Assembly (NCBI GenBank): GCA_021323255.1
Contig: JAJTCL010000007.1
Span: 1 to 20,102, forward strand
Length of the DNA stretch: 20,102 nt
Direction: 5' to 3'
Source of the DNA: Propionibacteriaceae bacterium
GTDB lineage: Bacteria; Actinomycetota; Actinomycetes; Propionibacteriales; Propionibacteriaceae
In this document: positions 7,788 to 15,458 of the stretch, piece by piece
Numbering within the stretch: position 1 is the first letter of the stretch
How the letters are laid out: each line of letters begins with the position of its first letter
Program-made: the position numbers and the translations under genes
Notes under the pieces: generated by a model
What the model saw: the letters and a program-made list of their open reading frames with translations, nothing else
Told to the model about the DNA's origin: nothing
Databases searched by the model: none

Positions 7788-7837
7788 GGTGATGCTTCCT
7801 TACTTCTTGAACTTCGTTGGTCTCGCGCGAACGGCGA

Positions 7838-8827
7838 TCAGTAGATGTTGGCGGTGACGATTCCGTCGTCGCTTGCGTGCCTGATGATCTGAGTACGGAG
7901 AGCGATTTCGTCGAAGAGTCGGACTTCTCGGACGATGCGGCCTGACTGGACCAGGAACTGCGACACACCGAGCACTTCGACGGCGGCGTTGTTCGTCGGC
8001 CCATAGGCGGGGAAGCCGTTGTAGAGGCCGGCGAACTTCCACAACACCGCGATCCGGAGTCCCGCGTAGCGCTCGGCGAAATTGGTCGCGATGTCTCGCA
8101 CCTCGAAGCGACCGCTGGGAAATGAGCGCAATAGACTCAACAGCGATCGGCGGTAGCCCTCGGGGCGGATGAAGGTGCGGTAGCCGACCGTGTGCAGCGT
8201 GAGGTCGCGGACCATAAAGTCCGGCACCTTCTCCAAATCCCTGTCGTTCCACACCCGCTCGATGAACTCGAGCACCATTTCGACCTCGGGCCGGAAGTCG
8301 TCGGGTCGTGGGCCACTGTCTCCTGCCGCGATGACGTCAGCCTGGACGGGCTCAACGAAGCTTCCGACGTAACCGCGAAACACCTTTTCGCGGGCAACCG
8401 CGTCGGGATCAAGACCGAGCTGCAGGGCGATGGCCAGTGAATCCCGGACCACCCACTCCTCGACCATGCGGCCGCGGCGGTACAGGCAGTTGGCGATCGT
8501 GCGACTGAGAAAGTCTGTCGTCGGATCGGCCGTCAAGATCAGATGCGAGCTGAGGAAGGCATCGTCTCCTCGTGCCTCCCACACCACGTCATCCGCCTGG
8601 CCGATGCGGTCGGGAAGTTCGGCGATCCGCATCAGGCAGCCCTCGATCACCTCCTCACGTGTGGTTGACGTGCCGTACGCACCGTGCACGATCGAGTCCG
8701 GCTCATAGTTCTCGCGGATGTAGCCGATCGCCCGGTCAACCCAGATCAGGTCGGTCACCTCGCGGATGAAGTCATCCGGATCGGCGTAAGGCTTGTAAGC
8801 AATAGGGTCCAATGGCAAGGTGCACAT
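7838..8827 (-). CDS. Double SnoaL-like (NTF2-fold) domain protein
   Basis: A 329-residue protein that reads as two SnoaL/NTF2-like domains in tandem, about residues 10-150 and 180-325. The second is clearest: EMVLEFIERVWNDRDLEKVP, TVGYRTFIRPEGYRRSLLSL, and the C-terminal VSQFLVQSGRIVREVRLFDE. The first has REEVIEGCLMRIAELPD and GRMVEEWVVRD. Such domains form small-molecule pockets in polyketide cyclases, ester cyclases, isomerases and dehydratases; substrate unknown. Start: AGGAG directly abuts the ATG at 8827, which is too close, so the TTG at 8818 (residue 4, nine bases after GGAG) may be the real start. It is the first gene of the leftward three-gene unit, 61 bp after lacI, with a candidate operator in that gap. 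Confidence 0.82.
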   Translation of the reverse strand: MCTLPLDPIAYKPYADPDDFIREVTDLIWVDRAIGYIRENYEPDSIVHGAYGTSTTREEVIEGCLMRIAELPDRIGQADDVVWEARGDDAFLSSHLILTADPTTDFLSRTIANCLYRRGRMVEEWVVRDSLAIALQLGLDPDAVAREKVFRGYVGSFVEPVQADVIAAGDSGPRPDDFRPEVEMVLEFIERVWNDRDLEKVPDFMVRDLTLHTVGYRTFIRPEGYRRSLLSLLRSFPSGRFEVRDIATNFAERYAGLRIAVLWKFAGLYNGFPAYGPTNNAAVEVLGVSQFLVQSGRIVREVRLFDEIALRTQIIRHASDDGIVTANIY

Positions 8828-8856
8828 CTCCTAAGCAAGATCCCGAGCACTCAGTG

Positions 8857-8869
8857 TATGCGTATGCAT
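8857..8869 (-). promoter_or_regulatory. LacI-family operator, site A (before SnoaL-bicupin-nitrilase unit)
   Basis: Read on the - strand the site is ATGCATACGCATA, matching 12 of 13 bases of the consensus from sites C and D. It lies 30-42 bp upstream of the SnoaL-like start. A plausible promoter overlaps it: TTGCGG, an 18-bp spacer, then TACACT, with the operator covering the end of the spacer and part of the -10. Binding there would block transcription. Confidence 0.75.
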
Positions 8870-8888
8870 CAGGGCTCCGCAATGCAGG

Positions 8889-9923
8889 TTACTGGTTGCC
8901 GCTGGTTGCCGGTGCCGCGGCCAGCGTGGCTCGCCGAACCAGGTGGGTTGGGAAGACCTCGTGCACGTAGGGCGCGTCGGGACCGCCCTCGATGCGCTGC
9001 ACTATCAGCTCTGCCGCCCGGCGAGCCATCGCGTCGAGATCGAACGCAACAGTGGTGAGCTGTATGAGCGGCCAGCGCGCGGGCGGCAGATCATCGAATC
9101 CGATCACCGATACCTGCTCGGGAACGCGGATCATCATCTCCCGGGCAGCATTGAGCGCACCCAGGGCCACTACGTCATTACCGCATACGAGCACCGTCGG
9201 CCTTTGATCCTGCTGTAACAGCCGTCGCGCACCCTCGAAGCCTGTGTTGAAGTCGAACGGTCCGCGGAAGCTGCTCTGCATTGGGATGCTCAGCCCTCGC
9301 AATTCCAGTGCCTCGCGGAGGGCAATTTCACGCTGCTCGGCGGTACTGGTGTTAGGCGGTCCGAAGATCGCCGCTATGCGGCGATGACCTAACTGCACGA
9401 TCTCCTCGGCGGCTTCTGCTAAGCCGGCTCGTGGATCCACAGACGTCGCGTCCGCGTCCACCGCTGGCGATACTCGATTGAAATAGACGAAGGGAATTCC
9501 GCGGTCTCGCAGTCGAAACGGCAGCACCGAATCCAACGTCACCGTGGCTAAGAGCACACCATCCAGACCGTCGGCTATCAATCTTTCGGCCACCCGGCCG
9601 GTGTCGGAGGACTCAGTTTGAAGGCTCAACTGGAAGCCGAGCGCATTGAGCTGGCGGTGCATCGGGGCGATCACGTGAGCGTAGAACTGATTCTCCAGAT
9701 CGGTGACCAGGAGGCCAATCCGTCTCGTTCGTCCACTGGACAACGCCCGGCCGGCGTCGCTCGGCACATAGCCCAACGCGATCGCGGCCCGGCGTACTCG
9801 CTTCTTGGTGTCAGCGGACACTTTCGGGCTGTCGCGCAGTGCACGAGATACCGTCGGCTGGGACACTCCGGCCAGCCGCGCGACGTCATGGCTCGTCACT
9901 GATGCTGGCAACTCACTGGCCAT
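8889..9923 (-). CDS. LacI-family transcriptional regulator
   Basis: Likely ligand-responsive repressor of the surrounding cluster. The 344 residues are the usual length. The N-terminal helix-turn-helix is at about residues 10-30 (SHDVARLAGVSQPTVSRALR), followed by the helix-3 segment VSADTKKRVRRAAIALGYVP and the hinge ALSSGRTRRIG. A periplasmic-binding-protein-like effector domain runs from about 68 to 330 with VCGNDVVALGALNAAREM and VSVIGFDDLPPARW. The ATG at 9921-9923 has GGAAGG about ten bases upstream. It is divergent from the first hisD-like gene and ahead of the SnoaL unit on its own strand. Four copies of a palindrome with a central CG, the hallmark of LacI-type operators, flank cluster genes, which supports it as the local regulator. 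The effector is presumably the imported substrate or a pathway intermediate. Confidence 0.95.
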   Translation of the reverse strand: MASELPASVTSHDVARLAGVSQPTVSRALRDSPKVSADTKKRVRRAAIALGYVPSDAGRALSSGRTRRIGLLVTDLENQFYAHVIAPMHRQLNALGFQLSLQTESSDTGRVAERLIADGLDGVLLATVTLDSVLPFRLRDRGIPFVYFNRVSPAVDADATSVDPRAGLAEAAEEIVQLGHRRIAAIFGPPNTSTAEQREIALREALELRGLSIPMQSSFRGPFDFNTGFEGARRLLQQDQRPTVLVCGNDVVALGALNAAREMMIRVPEQVSVIGFDDLPPARWPLIQLTTVAFDLDAMARRAAELIVQRIEGGPDAPYVHEVFPTHLVRRATLAAAPATSGNQ

Positions 9924-9983
9924 AGGGCGCGGTCCTTCCCTGCTCGGAGTCCAGCCTGCATAGCTTTGGTAAGCCCACCGGAG

Positions 9984-10027
9984 TTGACGCTGCTCCGGAC
10001 ACTGAGTTTACTTGAACATACGTATGT
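9984..10027 (+). promoter_or_regulatory. Promoter and LacI-family operator, site B (before first hisD-like gene)
   Basis: TTGACG (9984-9989), a 17-bp spacer and TTTACT (10007-10012) form a good promoter for the rightward hisD-SDR-aldolase unit. Immediately after it lies the perfect 12-bp palindrome ACATACGTATGT (10016-10027), which would cover the transcription start. It shares the core CATACGTAT with sites C and D. The same site lies about 93 bp upstream of the divergent lacI start and could also autoregulate lacI. Confidence 0.78.
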
Positions 10028-10049
10028 AGGCCTTAGGAAGAGTGACGTT

Positions 10050-11390
10050 GTGCCGAACGCTTTGAAGTCTGCTCCTCGCAAATCATTCGCCGATACCGCA
10101 CAAGAGGTGGTTCGGGAACGTGTGCACGACATCATCGCCGACATCCGCGTCCGCGGTGACGCTGCCGTGCGGCAATACTCCGAACAGTTCGACCGCTGGG
10201 CACCTGAGAGCTACCGGCTCTCCGATAGCCAGATTTCCACCTTGATCGGCCGGCTGCCGGAGCAAGTTGTCGACGACATCCGCTTCGTTCAAGATCAGGT
10301 CCGCAACTTTGCCCACATTCAGCGCGAATCCATGCACGACGTGGAGGTGGAGACCCTGCCCGGGGTCGTCCTGGGCCAGCGGCATGTGCCGCTCGCATCG
10401 GTGGGAGCGTACGTGCCGGGCGGGAAGTATCCGCTGACAGCGTCGGCCCATATGACTATCGTGACGGCGAAGGTGGCGGGAGTGGAGCGGGTCATCGCCA
10501 GCACCCCGCCAATCCGGGGTGAGATCCCGGCCGCCACAGTGGCGGCGATGAGTCTTGCTGGAGCGGACGAGATCTTCATCCTGGGCGGCGTGCAGGCGGT
10601 TACGGCCATGGCGCTGGGAACCGAGACGATCGACCGGGTCGATCTCATCGCCGGACCCGGCAACCCGTATGTCGCGGAGGCGAAGCGGCAGCTGTACGGC
10701 GAGGTCGGAATCGACCTCTTCGCGGGTCCGACCGAGATCCTCATTATCGCCGACGACGTGGCGGATCCGTTCGTAGTCGCAGTCGACCTGTTGTCTCAGG
10801 CCGAGCACGGACCGGAGTCCCCGGCCATCCTCATTACCACGAGCGAGGCGCTAGGCCGTGAGGTGATCAACTACGTCGAGCGCATCCTTCCCGAGATGCC
10901 GACTCGGGACTATGCCGGCCCGGCTTGGCGGGACTTCGGTCAGGTGCTTGTGGTCGGTGATCTGGCCGAGGCGTACACGCTCGCCGACTCCTTCGCTGCC
11001 GAACACGTTCAGGTCCTCACTCGCGAGCCGCGGGCGGCGCTTCAGCGGATGCGGAATTACGGCGCGTTGTTCCTCGGCGAGAACACCTGCGTCTCCTACG
11101 GTGACAAAGTGATCGGCACCAACCACGTGCTGCCGACGCTGGGCGCCGCGCGGTACACCGGCGGGCTCTGGGTCGGCAAGTACCTCAAGACCGTGACCTA
11201 TCAGGAAGTCCGGGATCCCAGGGCCAGCGGCGAGCTCGGCCGAGTGTGTGGGCGGGCCTCTCGGGTCGAGCTGTTCGAGGGCCATGCTCGGTCCGGTGAC
11301 GTGCGCGCCTGGCGGCACCTGGGCGACCGCCACGAGTGGATCGACCAGGCGCTGGCCGGCACCGCCGCGGGCACGAGCTCGGCACGATGA
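10050..11390 (+). CDS. Histidinol-dehydrogenase-like enzyme (paralog 1)
   Basis: Zinc- and NAD-dependent dehydrogenase of the HisD fold, expected to take a primary alcohol to a carboxylate. From the GTG at 10050 (AGGAAG nine bases upstream) it has 446 residues; an upstream ATG at 9966 would place the promoter and operator inside the gene and is rejected. Family landmarks: GAYVPGGKYPL, AGPGNPYVAEAKRQLYG, FAGPTEILIIAD, zinc ligands Gln250 and His253 (LLSQAEHGPESPA), catalytic Glu318-His319 (AAEHVQVL), Asp352 (GDKVIGTNHVLPT) and His412 (ELFEGHARSGDVR). All HisD catalytic residues are kept, but no histidine gene is nearby and a LacI operator precedes it, so a catabolic role is likely, resembling sulfopropanediol 3-dehydrogenase (HpsN). 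Its stop overlaps the SDR start (ATGA). Substrate not determinable. Confidence 0.88.
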   Translation: MPNALKSAPRKSFADTAQEVVRERVHDIIADIRVRGDAAVRQYSEQFDRWAPESYRLSDSQISTLIGRLPEQVVDDIRFVQDQVRNFAHIQRESMHDVEVETLPGVVLGQRHVPLASVGAYVPGGKYPLTASAHMTIVTAKVAGVERVIASTPPIRGEIPAATVAAMSLAGADEIFILGGVQAVTAMALGTETIDRVDLIAGPGNPYVAEAKRQLYGEVGIDLFAGPTEILIIADDVADPFVVAVDLLSQAEHGPESPAILITTSEALGREVINYVERILPEMPTRDYAGPAWRDFGQVLVVGDLAEAYTLADSFAAEHVQVLTREPRAALQRMRNYGALFLGENTCVSYGDKVIGTNHVLPTLGAARYTGGLWVGKYLKTVTYQEVRDPRASGELGRVCGRASRVELFEGHARSGDVRAWRHLGDRHEWIDQALAGTAAGTSSAR

Positions 11391-12142
11391 GCTTGGCGGG
11401 CCGCACCGCCCTGGTGACCGGGGGTGGCAGCGGTCTTGGTGCGGCTATCGCCAGAGCGCTGCACGCAGCTGGCGCGCACTTAGTCGTCGTCGGGCGCCGC
11501 GCGACGCCACTTCGCGAGCTGGCCGCCGAGCTCGGTGATCGGGCGGAGTGGCGAGGCTGCGATGTAGCCGATCCCTCCTCGGTCGCTGAGCTGGCCGAGT
11601 CGCTGGAGCGGACAGAAGTGTCCATCGTGGTCAACAACGCCGGCATCCCCGGCCCTGTCGCTCCGTTGACCGCCATTGAGCCGTCTGAGTGGGACGAGGT
11701 CTTCGCAGTCAACGTCCGCGGGGTTTACCTCGTGTGCCGCGCGTTTCTGCCCGCTATGGTTGCGCGCGGCTCGGGCGATGTGATCAATCTGGCTTCAGTG
11801 TCCGGCAAGCGACCGTTGACCCGGCGCACGCCGTATTGCGCATCCAAAATGGCGGTGATCGGGTTGACCTCGACACTGGCCTTCGAGGTCGGTCCGCACG
11901 GGGTCAACGTGAACAGTCTTTCGCCCGGCCCCGTTGAGGGAGAGCGCATGAACCGCAACTTCCGGTTGGAGGCGGAGCGCACCGGAACGACCTATGAAGC
12001 AGCTCAGCAGGCCTTCATCTCCCGTTCCGCCCTGGGACGGATGGTCACTGAGACCGAGGTCGGTGCCGCTGTGGTGGCCATGTTGGCCATGCCCGGAATG
12101 TGCGGCGCCGACGTTGATCTTTCGGCCGGCATGGTGGCCTGA
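11387..12142 (+). CDS. Short-chain dehydrogenase/reductase (SDR)
   Basis: NAD(P)-dependent oxidoreductase, 251 residues, classical SDR length. The ATG at 11387 overlaps the hisD-like stop as ATGA and gives MSLAGRTALVTGGGSGLGAA; earlier in-frame starts lie inside the previous gene and are rejected. Visible features are the cofactor loop TGGGSGLG (11-18), a basic end of strand 2 (VVVGRR, suggesting NADP(H)), NNAG (83-86), catalytic Ser137, Tyr150 and Lys154 (TPYCASK), and SPGPVEGERM after the catalytic helix. It is translationally coupled to the HisD-like enzyme and lies 12 bp before the aldolase. It probably oxidises a secondary hydroxyl, or dehydrates and reduces a neighbouring intermediate, to yield the keto acid that the aldolase cleaves. 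That order is inference. Confidence 0.95.
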   Translation: MSLAGRTALVTGGGSGLGAAIARALHAAGAHLVVVGRRATPLRELAAELGDRAEWRGCDVADPSSVAELAESLERTEVSIVVNNAGIPGPVAPLTAIEPSEWDEVFAVNVRGVYLVCRAFLPAMVARGSGDVINLASVSGKRPLTRRTPYCASKMAVIGLTSTLAFEVGPHGVNVNSLSPGPVEGERMNRNFRLEAERTGTTYEAAQQAFISRSALGRMVTETEVGAAVVAMLAMPGMCGADVDLSAGMVA

Positions 12143-12154
12143 GATGGCTGCAGC

Positions 12155-12895
12155 GTGAAAGCCAGGCTGCACGACGGCGAACGGCTTCTCGGCGTCCTGC
12201 TTCGGATGCCGGCTGAGGAACTGCTCGAAATGTGCGCCGTGGCCGGCTTCGATTTCGTGGTCGTCGACGGTGAACACGGCCCTCTTGACTTGAATCTCCT
12301 CCGCCAGCACCTCGTCCTGGCCGAACTCCACGGCATGGATGTTCTCGTTCGGGTCGGCCGGGACGAGCCCGCCACGGTGCTGCGAGTTCTCGATTTGGGC
12401 GCCGACGGCGTGGTAGGCCCGCACGTCGATTCTCCCGAGCAGGCCCGCACTCTGGTCGACGCCGCGCATTATCCCCCGTTGGGGCATCGCGGCTTCGCCA
12501 GCTACGGCCGCAGTGCTCGCTTCGGGCAGGTGCAGCCGGCCGAGCATCTCGCGAGAATGCGAGACAGCACGCTGGTGATCGGGATGATCGAGTCGCCGAG
12601 CGGAGTCATCCAGACCGATGAAATTCTCGCTGTGCCCGGACTGGACGGACTCATGGTCGGGCCGTCCGATCTCCGTATCTCCTCGGGCCCGGATGATGCT
12701 GACCCCAGTGAAGCGGCCGAGCAAGTACACGCGGCAGTGGCGGCGAGCGGCAAGATCCGAATGGACATCGTGCTCAGCCGTGAGCAAGCGGCCAGGTCGA
12801 TGCAGCAGGGAGCGCAGCTAGTGGTGTACAACCTCACCCACGTCCTGATGGAGAGCCTCGTCACCCTCCGCACCCTCGAGGGCGTTCGAGGCTGA
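12155..12895 (+). CDS. HpcH/HpaI-type aldolase
   Basis: Metal-dependent class II pyruvate aldolase family (4-hydroxy-2-oxoheptanedioate aldolase, 2-keto-3-deoxy-sugar-acid aldolase and relatives), expected to cleave a 4-hydroxy-2-keto acid into pyruvate or a near relative plus an aldehyde. The 246 residues match the family's ~250. Motifs: VVVDGEHGPLD with catalytic His41, Arg67 in VLVRVG, GADGVVGPHVDSPEQA, YPPLGHRGF, metal ligand Glu145 in IGMIESPSG and Asp172 in MVGPSDL. The GTG start at 12155 is 12 bp after the SDR stop; the ribosome site is weak (GAGATGG). It is the last gene of the rightward unit and ends four bases before the convergent hydrolase stop. The aldehyde product and full substrate are unknown. 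Confidence 0.93.
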   Translation: MKARLHDGERLLGVLLRMPAEELLEMCAVAGFDFVVVDGEHGPLDLNLLRQHLVLAELHGMDVLVRVGRDEPATVLRVLDLGADGVVGPHVDSPEQARTLVDAAHYPPLGHRGFASYGRSARFGQVQPAEHLARMRDSTLVIGMIESPSGVIQTDEILAVPGLDGLMVGPSDLRISSGPDDADPSEAAEQVHAAVAASGKIRMDIVLSREQAARSMQQGAQLVVYNLTHVLMESLVTLRTLEGVRG

Positions 12896-12899
12896 GCCG

Positions 12900-13595
12900 T
12901 CAGGCTGTCTGCCAACCTTGGAGATGCTGAGCCAGGTCGTGCGGCACCTCGAGCGGGGACAGGTGACCAGCTTTTTCCAGGACGACGAGGTCGGCGCCGT
13001 CGATGAGCGCCTGCATTTCACGATGCCGGTCGACACTGCAGAGTGCATCGTGACGCGCTGCCACCACGAGAACGGGACACCTAATGCGGCCGAGTTCCGG
13101 ACGCTCGTCGATGCGGGTGGCCTGAAGCCGCAGCTGGGCGTCGAGGATCTGCTCCCCCACTTCGTCGGCCATCGCCAACGTGGCCTGCACCACCTCCGTG
13201 CGGGCCCGGGCCTGGGGGCTGAGCAGCACGGGCAGCAGCTCAGTCTGCAGCTCCCGGGCCGTGCTCCCGTCGGCAAGCCGACTCCGCTGCCGGGACCAGT
13301 CGGCGCGCTGCGCCGGGGTCGGAGCGTACGGATTGGTCGAGAGGAGGCAGGCCCGACTGACGCGATCAGGCGCGGTCCGGATGAGAGCCATAGCCACGAT
13401 CGCACCGAGCGACAGTCCGGCCAGGGCGAAGCGGCGCGGCAGCTCGTCGAGCAGCCGGTCCACCTGGTCGTCCAGCGTCGGCTCGGTGAGGAGTGGTGTC
13501 ACCGGGGAGTCCAGGTTCAATCCAGCCCACAGCGACGCCGAGCAGTTCATGCCGGGGAGCAGTACGAGCGGCTCCTCCGACTCGGATCGGGCCAC
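12900..13595 (-). CDS. Alpha/beta hydrolase
   Basis: Soluble serine hydrolase, likely an esterase or related enzyme; 231 residues. The catalytic triad is visible: nucleophile Ser62 in the elbow AGLSLGAIVAM, Asp183 in VVAARHDALC, and His211 in KAGHLSPLE. An oxyanion-type segment VLLPGMNCSASLW is near the N-terminus and the cap region is short. The start is GTG at 13595, 30 bp after the second permease gene; no clear ribosome site is seen, so coupling to the upstream permeases is likely. It ends tail-to-tail with the aldolase gene. As the last gene of the binding protein-permease unit it may release the usable moiety from an imported ester; this is inference from position. Confidence 0.9.
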   Translation of the reverse strand: MARSESEEPLVLLPGMNCSASLWAGLNLDSPVTPLLTEPTLDDQVDRLLDELPRRFALAGLSLGAIVAMALIRTAPDRVSRACLLSTNPYAPTPAQRADWSRQRSRLADGSTARELQTELLPVLLSPQARARTEVVQATLAMADEVGEQILDAQLRLQATRIDERPELGRIRCPVLVVAARHDALCSVDRHREMQALIDGADLVVLEKAGHLSPLEVPHDLAQHLQGWQTA

Positions 13596-13625
13596 GCTGG
13601 AACGAATTGGGCTGGAAGGAATAGG

Positions 13626-14522
13626 TCAGCCTTTGACTGCACCCGAGGCGAGGCCGGCCACGAGGTATTTCTGAGCGACGAACGCGATGCCGATCACGGG
13701 CAGGGTGAGCAGCATGGCCGCGGCGCCGGCCTGCTGAAGCATCGGCAGAGTCTGGCCGAGTTGGGTGGTGATGAATACCGGCACTGTCTTGCTGGCCGTG
13801 TCGGTCAGAATCGCTGCGGTCAGGTACTCCTGGAAGGCGAACAGAAAGACGAAGATGCCGGCTGTGAGGATCCCCGGACCCATCAGCGGAATCATGACTT
13901 TCCGCAATGTGCTGATCCGGGTGCAACCGTCGATCATTGCCGCCTCGTCGAGATCGACTGGGATCTCGGCGAAGAAGTTGCGAAGCAGCCAGATGGTGAA
14001 CGGCTGGTTGATCGCCACCAAGGCGATGGCGAGTGCATACGTGGTGTCGTAGATACCCAACTGCTGACTGATCTCGTACATAGGCAGCACCACCGCAAAC
14101 CGCGGCAGCGCACGAAAGATCAGAGCCAGGATCAGCAACAGCGCAGAAATGTAGCCGGGCGTCCGGGCCAACGCGTAGGCGGCCGGGATGCCGATGATCA
14201 GTGCGATCACAGTAGAGATCACTGCAACGATCAGGGTATTGACCAGGTACTGGGCGAAGTAGGTGGTCTGCCATAGATCGACGAAGGCCTGGAGAGTCGG
14301 CGTGTAGACGAATACGGGCGGATTGACGAAAGCAACATTGGTTGGCTTGGTCACCGACATGGCCGTCCAGATGAAAGGGCTCAGCATCATCAGGCACGTT
14401 ATGAACAAGAACAGGCCCGCGACGATCCAGAAACGGCGACGCCGTGATGGTGGCCTTCGGACCTGTTGGGTCGCCTGCAGCCCCTCGGTAAGAGTCGGCG
14501 TGACCGATTGTGTCGTGGTCAT
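13626..14522 (-). CDS. ABC transporter permease, carbohydrate uptake type (MalG-like)
   Basis: Second inner-membrane permease of a CUT1-type sugar/polyol importer, 298 residues with about six helices. A basic N-terminal tail (RRPPSRRRRF) precedes helix 1 at ~31-55. The cytoplasmic EAA loop that contacts the ATPase is clear at about residues 185-215 (IPVDLDEAAMIDGCTRISTL). The C-terminal AQKYLVAGLASGAVKG is the usual MalG-type ending. The ATG at 14520-14522 overlaps the stop of the first permease (4-bp ATGA), showing translational coupling. No ATPase gene follows; in actinomycetes a shared MsiK-type ATPase encoded elsewhere often serves such importers. Confidence 0.95.
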   Translation of the reverse strand: MTTTQSVTPTLTEGLQATQQVRRPPSRRRRFWIVAGLFLFITCLMMLSPFIWTAMSVTKPTNVAFVNPPVFVYTPTLQAFVDLWQTTYFAQYLVNTLIVAVISTVIALIIGIPAAYALARTPGYISALLLILALIFRALPRFAVVLPMYEISQQLGIYDTTYALAIALVAINQPFTIWLLRNFFAEIPVDLDEAAMIDGCTRISTLRKVMIPLMGPGILTAGIFVFLFAFQEYLTAAILTDTASKTVPVFITTQLGQTLPMLQQAGAAAMLLTLPVIGIAFVAQKYLVAGLASGAVKG

Positions 14523-15391
14523 CGTGCCACCTTCGATTCGCGGAACGTGTCACGGATGAACGGAAACAGCATGGTGAGGATCAGCAAGATCGTCAACACG
14601 CTGATCGCGCTGCCCAGACCGAGCTGCTCACTGCCCTCTCGGAAGGCGATGTTGTAGATATACAGCATGATCGACTCGTTGCCGATCTCCACCGCCTGGG
14701 GAGCCAACGGAATCAACTGGTCGAAGGTGCGCAAGACATCCATGATCGAGATCAGGGTGACGAAGAACAGCACACCTCGGATAGTGGGGATGATCACGTA
14801 CAGATGGGATTTGAGAGAGCTGACACCATCGATCTTGGCCGCCTCGAGAATTTCGTTCGGCACTCCCTGCAGGCCGGCCAAGATGATCAGCATCGCAAAT
14901 GGCAGTAGGTGCCAAACCGTGTCGAGAATGATCATGATTCGATTTGGCCAGACATCGGTGAACCACAGGATCTCGGCGCCGGTGAGACTACTGATCAAAT
15001 AGTTGGCCACGCCACCGAAGTTGGTGTCGAACAGCCAGGAGAAGGCCGCGGCGCCGACGACATTGGGCAGCACATAGGAGACCAGCATGATGCCGAGGAC
15101 GACCGGCCTCCACCGGCCGAGTTGGTTAATCAGAGTCGCGATGATATAGCCGAGTACCACCAGTGCCGCGGTGACGATGAGAGTCAAGCCAATGGTGAAG
15201 AGAACCGCACGGTGAAAGCGTGGATCGGTCAGGGCCGCTGTGTAGTTTTCTAGCCCGATGAATTCTCCAGGCGATCCGTACTCGACCTGTTGGAAGCTCC
15301 ACACCATCGTGCGATACAGCGGGATCACCAACAAGCCCAACATGACGATCATGCTGGGAGCGACCAGCAGCGCGAACTCTCGTTTGCGCAC
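14519..15391 (-). CDS. ABC transporter permease, carbohydrate uptake type (MalF-like)
   Basis: First inner-membrane permease of the importer, 290 residues, about six helices. It opens with MRKREFALLVAPSMIVM and FIGLENYTAALTD, the typical MalF/UgpA-type N-terminus. Its EAA loop is at about residues 178-205 (VPNEILEAAKIDGVSSLK). The GTG start at 15391 has GAGGAG six bases upstream. It follows the binding-protein gene after 67 bp that contain a strong hairpin (15416-15448), and overlaps the next permease by four bases. It works with the binding lipoprotein and the MalG-like subunit; substrate class by family is sugar, polyol or glycerol-phosphate-like. Confidence 0.95.
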   Translation of the reverse strand: MRKREFALLVAPSMIVMLGLLVIPLYRTMVWSFQQVEYGSPGEFIGLENYTAALTDPRFHRAVLFTIGLTLIVTAALVVLGYIIATLINQLGRWRPVVLGIMLVSYVLPNVVGAAAFSWLFDTNFGGVANYLISSLTGAEILWFTDVWPNRIMIILDTVWHLLPFAMLIILAGLQGVPNEILEAAKIDGVSSLKSHLYVIIPTIRGVLFFVTLISIMDVLRTFDQLIPLAPQAVEIGNESIMLYIYNIAFREGSEQLGLGSAISVLTILLILTMLFPFIRDTFRESKVAR

Positions 15392-15415
15392 GTCTGCCTC
15401 CTCGAGGATGGTGGG

Positions 15416-15448
15416 CGGGATGCCGCGATGGATCGTCGCGGAATCCCG
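15416..15448 (-). promoter_or_regulatory. Intercistronic hairpin between binding-protein and permease genes
   Basis: On the transcribed (-) strand CGGGAT-T-CCGCGA (15448-15436) pairs with TCGCGG-C-ATCCCG (15428-15416) around a 7-nt loop: 12 pairs with one internal mismatch. No T-run follows, so a partial terminator or mRNA-stabilising element is more likely than a full terminator. In many binding-protein-dependent operons such a structure keeps the binding-protein message more abundant than the permease message; that role here is inference. Confidence 0.65.
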
Positions 15449-15458
15449 ACTTGGTCGA

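Noticed and set aside
10050..11390. hisD of histidine biosynthesis
   Set aside because: No other his gene is adjacent, there is a second paralog in the same cluster, and a catabolic-type LacI operator precedes each.
11795..12787. - strand open frame (330 codons) opposite the SDR and aldolase
   Set aside because: Crosses two clear genes on the other strand and shows no family motif.
12918..14276. Long + strand open frame (452 codons) opposite the hydrolase and permease genes
   Set aside because: Runs antisense across two well-identified genes; composition is His/Arg/Gln/Gly-rich without domains.
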